Source: FEB-22 sp003105195
Lineage (GTDB): Bacteria; Pseudomonadota; Alphaproteobacteria; Rhizobiales; Xanthobacteraceae
Direction: 5' to 3'
Assembly: GCA_027493405.1 (NCBI GenBank)
Contig: JAOSKV010000001.1
Coordinates: 994,855 to 1,058,854, forward strand
DNA length: 64,000 bases
The position numbers and the translations under genes are program-made. This document shows, piece after piece, positions 60,452 to 64,000 of the stretch. Position 1 is the stretch's first letter; the number at the start of each line of letters is the position of its first letter. The notes below the pieces were generated by a model. That model was given only the letters and a program-made list of their open reading frames with translations, did not search any database and was not told where the DNA came from.

Positions 60452-62086
60452 TCAGGCGGTGAGCGCCTCGGGCTCGCGCTGCGCGGCCGCGGTGAGGATC
60501 GGCGGCGCGACGAAGCGGCCGGCCTCCAGCGCCTTGATCTGCGCGTCGACGATCTCCACCGCGCGGCGCGCGAACGGGCCGAGATGCAGGTAGAGCGCCA
60601 TCAGCGAGATCACCGAGCGCGCCGCCTTGGGATTCTTCTTCAGGCAGTTCGTGAAGGTCTTCCAGAAGATCTCGCGGTCGCCCGGCAGCTGGGTGAGGAT
60701 CTCGTGGATCGCGGCGAGGCCGCTGTTCTTGCGGCGCACGTCGCCTTCCTTCATCTCGTGGCGCAGCGAGCAGTCGAGCATCGACACCATGCGCTCGATC
60801 CGCGCGCAATAGGCTTCCGGCCGGTAGATCTCGTCCATCACGCGGCGGAAGTCGCGCAGGATATCGAGCCGCGGCCGCTGGGTGATGAAGTTGAGGCCCT
60901 GGCTGGTCTGGTCGCCCTGCCCGGCCGGCAGCACGTCGTGGCCCTCGAACAGCCGCCCCTCGCGGGTGAGCCGGCGCGTGAGCTGGGTGTTCGGCAGCGC
61001 GTAGAGCAGCCCGCAGATCGAGACCGGGATCGCGGTGTCGCGGATCAATTCGATCATCGGCGCCGCCACCGAGCCGCGCTCGCTGTCGAAGCCGACGATG
61101 AAGCCGGCCGTGACGAACATGCCGGCGGCGTAGATCTTGTGCACGCTCTCGGGAATGCTGCGGCGCGTGTTCTGCTTCTTGCGCATCGCCTTGAGCGTGT
61201 CCTCGTCCGGGCTCTCGATGCCGACGAACACGGCGAAGAAGTTGCACCGCTTCATCATCGCCAGCAATTCGTCGTCGTCGGCCAGGTTGAGCGAGGCCTC
61301 GGTCGAGAACTCGAACGGGAAGTCGTGCTCCTCCTGCCATTTCTGCAGGTGCGGCAGGAACGCCTTGATCGACTTCTTGTTGCCGATCAGGTTGTCGTCG
61401 ACGAAGTCGACATGGCCGCGGTAGCCGAGCCGGTAGAGGGTCTCGAGCTCGGCCAGCATCTGCTCGGTGGTCTTGGTGCGCGGCGCGCGCCCGTAGAGCT
61501 CGATGATGTCGCAGAACTCGCAGGTGAACGGGCAGCCGCGCGAGAACTGCACGCCGATGTAGAGATACTGGTCGAACTTCAACAGGTCGTAGCGCGGCAC
61601 CGGGGACTTGGTGACGTCGGCCTGGAACTTCGGCGCCTCGAACACGTGCTGGTTCGCGCCGCGCTCCCAGCCGTCGATGAACTCGTCGAGCGCGCCTTCC
61701 GCCTCGCCCAGCAGGCGATAGTCGGCGCCCGCATAGACGTGCGGGCTCGAGGTCGCGTCCGGGCCGCCGACCACCACCGGGATGCCGCGCTCGCGGCACA
61801 TGTCGATGATGGCGAGCGTGTCCACCTGCTGGAACAGCATGCCGCCCGTCATCACCATGTCGGCCCAGGCGAGGTCCTCCTCGGTGAGCTCCTCGGTGTT
61901 GCGGTTGACGAGGCGGACCGTCCACTCCTTCGGCAGCATCGCGGCCACCGTGATCAGGCCGAGCGGGATCGCCGGGTACTTGGCGCCCACCAGCTCGCAC
62001 GCTTCCCGGAAGTTCCAGAAGGACTCCGAGGTGAAGCGCGGATAGATCATGAGCACATTGCAGGGTCGACGCACTGAACCGCTCAT
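60452..62086 (-). CDS. B12-binding radical SAM protein (DUF4070 type)
   Basis: The 544-residue protein has an N-terminal B12-binding domain (CNVLMIYPRFTSESFWNFRE, VVVGGPDATSSPHVYAGADY, RLLGEAEGALDEFIDGWE), a radical SAM core with CxxxCxxC in FSRGCPFTCEFCDIIELYGR and STEASLNLADDDELLAMMKR. A DUF4070-like C-terminus (NFITQRPRLDILRDFRRVMD) follows. The hopanoid C2-methylase HpnP belongs to this superfamily, but other members do other chemistry, so no symbol is given. The ATG at 62086 follows GGGGGAGATGGA. Confidence 0.88.
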   Translation of the reverse strand: MSGSVRRPCNVLMIYPRFTSESFWNFREACELVGAKYPAIPLGLITVAAMLPKEWTVRLVNRNTEELTEEDLAWADMVMTGGMLFQQVDTLAIIDMCRERGIPVVVGGPDATSSPHVYAGADYRLLGEAEGALDEFIDGWERGANQHVFEAPKFQADVTKSPVPRYDLLKFDQYLYIGVQFSRGCPFTCEFCDIIELYGRAPRTKTTEQMLAELETLYRLGYRGHVDFVDDNLIGNKKSIKAFLPHLQKWQEEHDFPFEFSTEASLNLADDDELLAMMKRCNFFAVFVGIESPDEDTLKAMRKKQNTRRSIPESVHKIYAAGMFVTAGFIVGFDSERGSVAAPMIELIRDTAIPVSICGLLYALPNTQLTRRLTREGRLFEGHDVLPAGQGDQTSQGLNFITQRPRLDILRDFRRVMDEIYRPEAYCARIERMVSMLDCSLRHEMKEGDVRRKNSGLAAIHEILTQLPGDREIFWKTFTNCLKKNPKAARSVISLMALYLHLGPFARRAVEIVDAQIKALEAGRFVAPPILTAAAQREPEALTA

Positions 62087-62290
62087 TCCATCTCCCCCTG
62101 TGGGCGACCCCAATGGCGCGACCCGATAGGCGCGCTGTGCATGGCGAGCGCCGATGCGTGCCGCGCACAAACGCGGCGCAAGGCGGCGGCATGGCCGCCA
62201 CCTAAACCGGTTCAAGTTGCCGGTTCAAGCCCCGATCGGCCCGCGGTGATCCTTTGCGCCGGCCTGTGTCCGAAAGGACTCGGGCGCCGC

Positions 62291-62521
62291 CTACCGGGCC
62301 TCCGCGCCCGAGGCGCCGAGCGAGGCCGCGATCTCACGCTTGGTCAGGTGCGTGCCGTCGTCGCCCTCGATCAGCAGCGCGACGCGGCCGCTGCCATTGA
62401 CGTGGCGCGCCCAGCCCATGGCCTCGTCGAGCTGACTAAATTCCTTGTAGAGCAGCTTCTCCTTGTCCATCGGCGATTCCATCTCGGTACCGCGAGGACC
62501 GCTGTAGACGCGATAGCCCAT
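62291..62521 (-). CDS. 76-residue hypothetical protein
   Basis: The product reads MGYRVYSGPRGTEMESPMDK, then FSQLDEAMGWARHVNGSGRV and HLTKREIAASLGASGAEAR. CAGGAGGT precedes the ATG at 62521, a strong site. No domain is recognised beyond a small alpha/beta look. Confidence 0.7.
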   Translation of the reverse strand: MGYRVYSGPRGTEMESPMDKEKLLYKEFSQLDEAMGWARHVNGSGRVALLIEGDDGTHLTKREIAASLGASGAEAR

Positions 62522-62746
62522 GGTGGACCTCCTGGCTCATCGGGTGACAGGGGACGGCCGTGCCTCCGCCCCTCGCGGCAGCATGGCAGCCGAATGCGCC
62601 ATTCCTGTGCACGCGCCCGCGAGGCTGCCCACGCCCGCGACGTCCCGGATTCGCGGGCCGCGCCCGCGCGAGAAGCTCACGTCGATTTCAGTTTCGCGGC
62701 ACGCGCCCTTCGGAGATCGTAGCGGCGCAGAGCCGGGGAGGAACGC

Positions 62747-63724
62747 ATGCGCGCTGCCTATTACGAGAAGAACGGGCCCGCCCGCGAGGTGCTCGCGGTC
62801 GGCGAGGTCGAGACGCCGCGGCCCGGGCCCGGCGAGGTGCGCGTGCGGCTCGCGACCTCGGGCGTCAATCCCTCCGACGTGAAGACCCGCATGGGCACGA
62901 CGCGCAAGATCGCCTTCCCGCGCGTGATCCCGCACTCGGACGGCGCTGGCGAGATCGACCTGGTGGGGGACGGCGTCGCCGCCGCGCGGATCGGCGAGCG
63001 CGTGTGGACCTGGAACGGCCAGTGGAAGCGTCCCTTCGGCACGTGTGCCGAGTACATCGTGCTCCCGGCCGCGCAGGCCGTGCCGCTGCCGGCCCATGTC
63101 GATTTCGACGCCGGCGCCTGCCTCGGCATTCCGGCGCTGACCGCCTGCCACGCGATCGACGTGTCGGGGGCGGGCGACGGCGCGACCGTCCTGGTGGCGG
63201 GCGGCGCGGGCGGCGTCGGCCACTACGCGATCCAGTTCGCCAAGGCGCGCGGCGCCACCGTGCTGGCCACCGTGAGCTCGCCCGACAAGGCCGCGCTCGC
63301 GCGCGCGGCCGGCGCCGACCACGTGATCGACTACAAGCGCGAGGACGTGGCCGAGCGCGTGCAGGCGCTCACCGCCGGGCGCGGCTGCGACGCCGTCGTC
63401 GAGCTCGATCTCAATTCCAATGCCTGGCTCATTCCCGGCGTGCTGCGGCCGCGCGGCATGGTGGTGGTCTACGGCCTCACCGGCGGCGAGCCGCAGCTCC
63501 CCGGCTTCTTCTGTCTCGTGAATGCCGTGACGCTGCGCTTCGTCTTCGTCTACGAGCTGACCGCCGAGGAGCGCACGGCCGCGCTCGCGACCATCGACTC
63601 CATGCTGGCGCAAGGCCGCCTCGTCAACAATGTCGCCCTCACCTTTCCGCTGGCCGAGATCGTCGCGGCCCACGAGGCGGTCGAACAGGGCAAGGCCACG
63701 GGCAACGTGGTGGTGCGGATCTGA
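62747..63724 (+). CDS. NADPH:quinone oxidoreductase-like MDR protein
   Basis: The 325-residue medium-chain reductase lacks the zinc ligands of alcohol dehydrogenases. It has PGPGEVRVRLATSGVNPSDV, the catalytic-domain RVIPHSDGAGEIDLVGDGVA, the nucleotide fold VLVAGGAGGVGHYAIQFAKA, and DYKREDVAERVQALTAGRGC. It is of the QOR/CurA-like group that reduces quinones or enones. GGGGAGGAACGC precedes the ATG. Confidence 0.92.
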   Translation: MRAAYYEKNGPAREVLAVGEVETPRPGPGEVRVRLATSGVNPSDVKTRMGTTRKIAFPRVIPHSDGAGEIDLVGDGVAAARIGERVWTWNGQWKRPFGTCAEYIVLPAAQAVPLPAHVDFDAGACLGIPALTACHAIDVSGAGDGATVLVAGGAGGVGHYAIQFAKARGATVLATVSSPDKAALARAAGADHVIDYKREDVAERVQALTAGRGCDAVVELDLNSNAWLIPGVLRPRGMVVVYGLTGGEPQLPGFFCLVNAVTLRFVFVYELTAEERTAALATIDSMLAQGRLVNNVALTFPLAEIVAAHEAVEQGKATGNVVVRI

Positions 63725-64000
63725 CATTGTCCGCCGAAGCGGGCACGGGTTCGCCGCAGGAGATGCGACCAGATCAAGCTCTGGGGCGCTTCCCGACCGC
63801 AAGGTCAGCATTCGTACGGAGGGGTCCGGCGCCGCCGGCGCGGTTCCCGCCTGCCCACATACATCCTGCCTGTCGAAGCAATGTTCCCGCGGGTTCCGTC
63901 CCGCAACCCGCAAGAGCGGCCGGCAGTCTGGGCCGGACGTGTATAGCGGGCCTCGCCACCTAGATATCGGAGGTCCCGGCGGCTTCCGATTCACCAGATC
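63725..64000. other. Window end, no gene recognised
   Basis: The last 276 bp contain only short GC-rich ORFs without start signals. A gene may begin beyond the edge; nothing is visible here. Confidence 0.4.

Noticed and set aside
62537..63994. 485-codon ORF antisense to the quinone oxidoreductase
   Set aside because: Shadow ORF of a well-supported gene with no domain or ribosome binding site.
1..64000. CRISPR array, rRNA operon, intact insertion sequence or prophage
   Set aside because: No regularly spaced direct repeats, no rRNA signature and no intact transposase or phage structural gene was seen; the repeats found are single palindromic elements.

Overview
The window is GC-rich chromosomal DNA of an alphaproteobacterium, most likely Hyphomicrobiales (Rhizobiales). 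The evidence is the set of families: MipZ, a PleD-DivK pair, EipB (DUF1849), DUF1489, DUF3572, a zinc-ribbon Pol IV, a phasin, and a pyrB-pseudo-pyrC pair. Genus cannot be read from sequence alone. No rRNA, tRNA, CRISPR array or intact insertion sequence was seen.

1-2.35 kb is a decayed accessory patch: a TumE-type toxin and an HTH partner, chained by ATGA overlaps to the wreck of a large serine recombinase, then a second gene destroyed by 8-bp repeat slippage and an internal deletion, and an HTH fragment. From 2.35 kb core genes begin: Sel1, DUF2147, GST, a PsiF-like secreted protein, then about 1.4 kb almost free of genes except a 23-residue Lys/Ala peptide. 6.2-11 kb is the gatB / gatA-gatC region, with a CxxC microprotein between gatA and gatC. 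11-19.3 kb holds a dioxygenase-fold protein, several small envelope proteins, MgtC, UPF0173, ruvX, an AEC permease, a Tyr-rich secreted protein, a frameshifted AidB-like acyl-CoA dehydrogenase and a lower-GC three-gene cassette. 19.5-31.3 kb carries pyrB, a catalytically degenerate pyrC, plsY, dprA, topA, a ceramidase-like membrane protein, rnr (frameshifted), DUF983, NUDIX and rpmG.

31.7-35.3 kb holds pleD-divK, DUF3572 and dinB; 35.4-42.3 kb holds eipB, a RidA-GDPD-GNAT-HIT run, a KSTD-like flavoprotein and azlCD. 42.4-49.7 kb holds clpA (frameshifted)-clpS, a TadG-like vWA protein, a phasin with a clear promoter/operator, and a SPOR-tailed D,D-carboxypeptidase. 49.7-64 kb holds a J-domain/vWA operon, mipZ, panC, an intradiol dioxygenase, an acyl-CoA carboxylase alpha subunit coupled to DUF1489, unknown envelope genes, an SDR, a B12-binding radical SAM protein and a quinone oxidoreductase.

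Themes: cell-cycle and division genes (mipZ, divK, pleD) with a GANTC cluster upstream of gatB; envelope upkeep (eipB, carboxypeptidase, plsY, many small secreted proteins); and PHB storage (phasin). Two dispersed repeat families mark intergenic regions; the GTAGGGT family sits only between convergent genes. Four otherwise intact genes each carry exactly one extra nucleotide, which looks more like an assembly artefact than gene decay.
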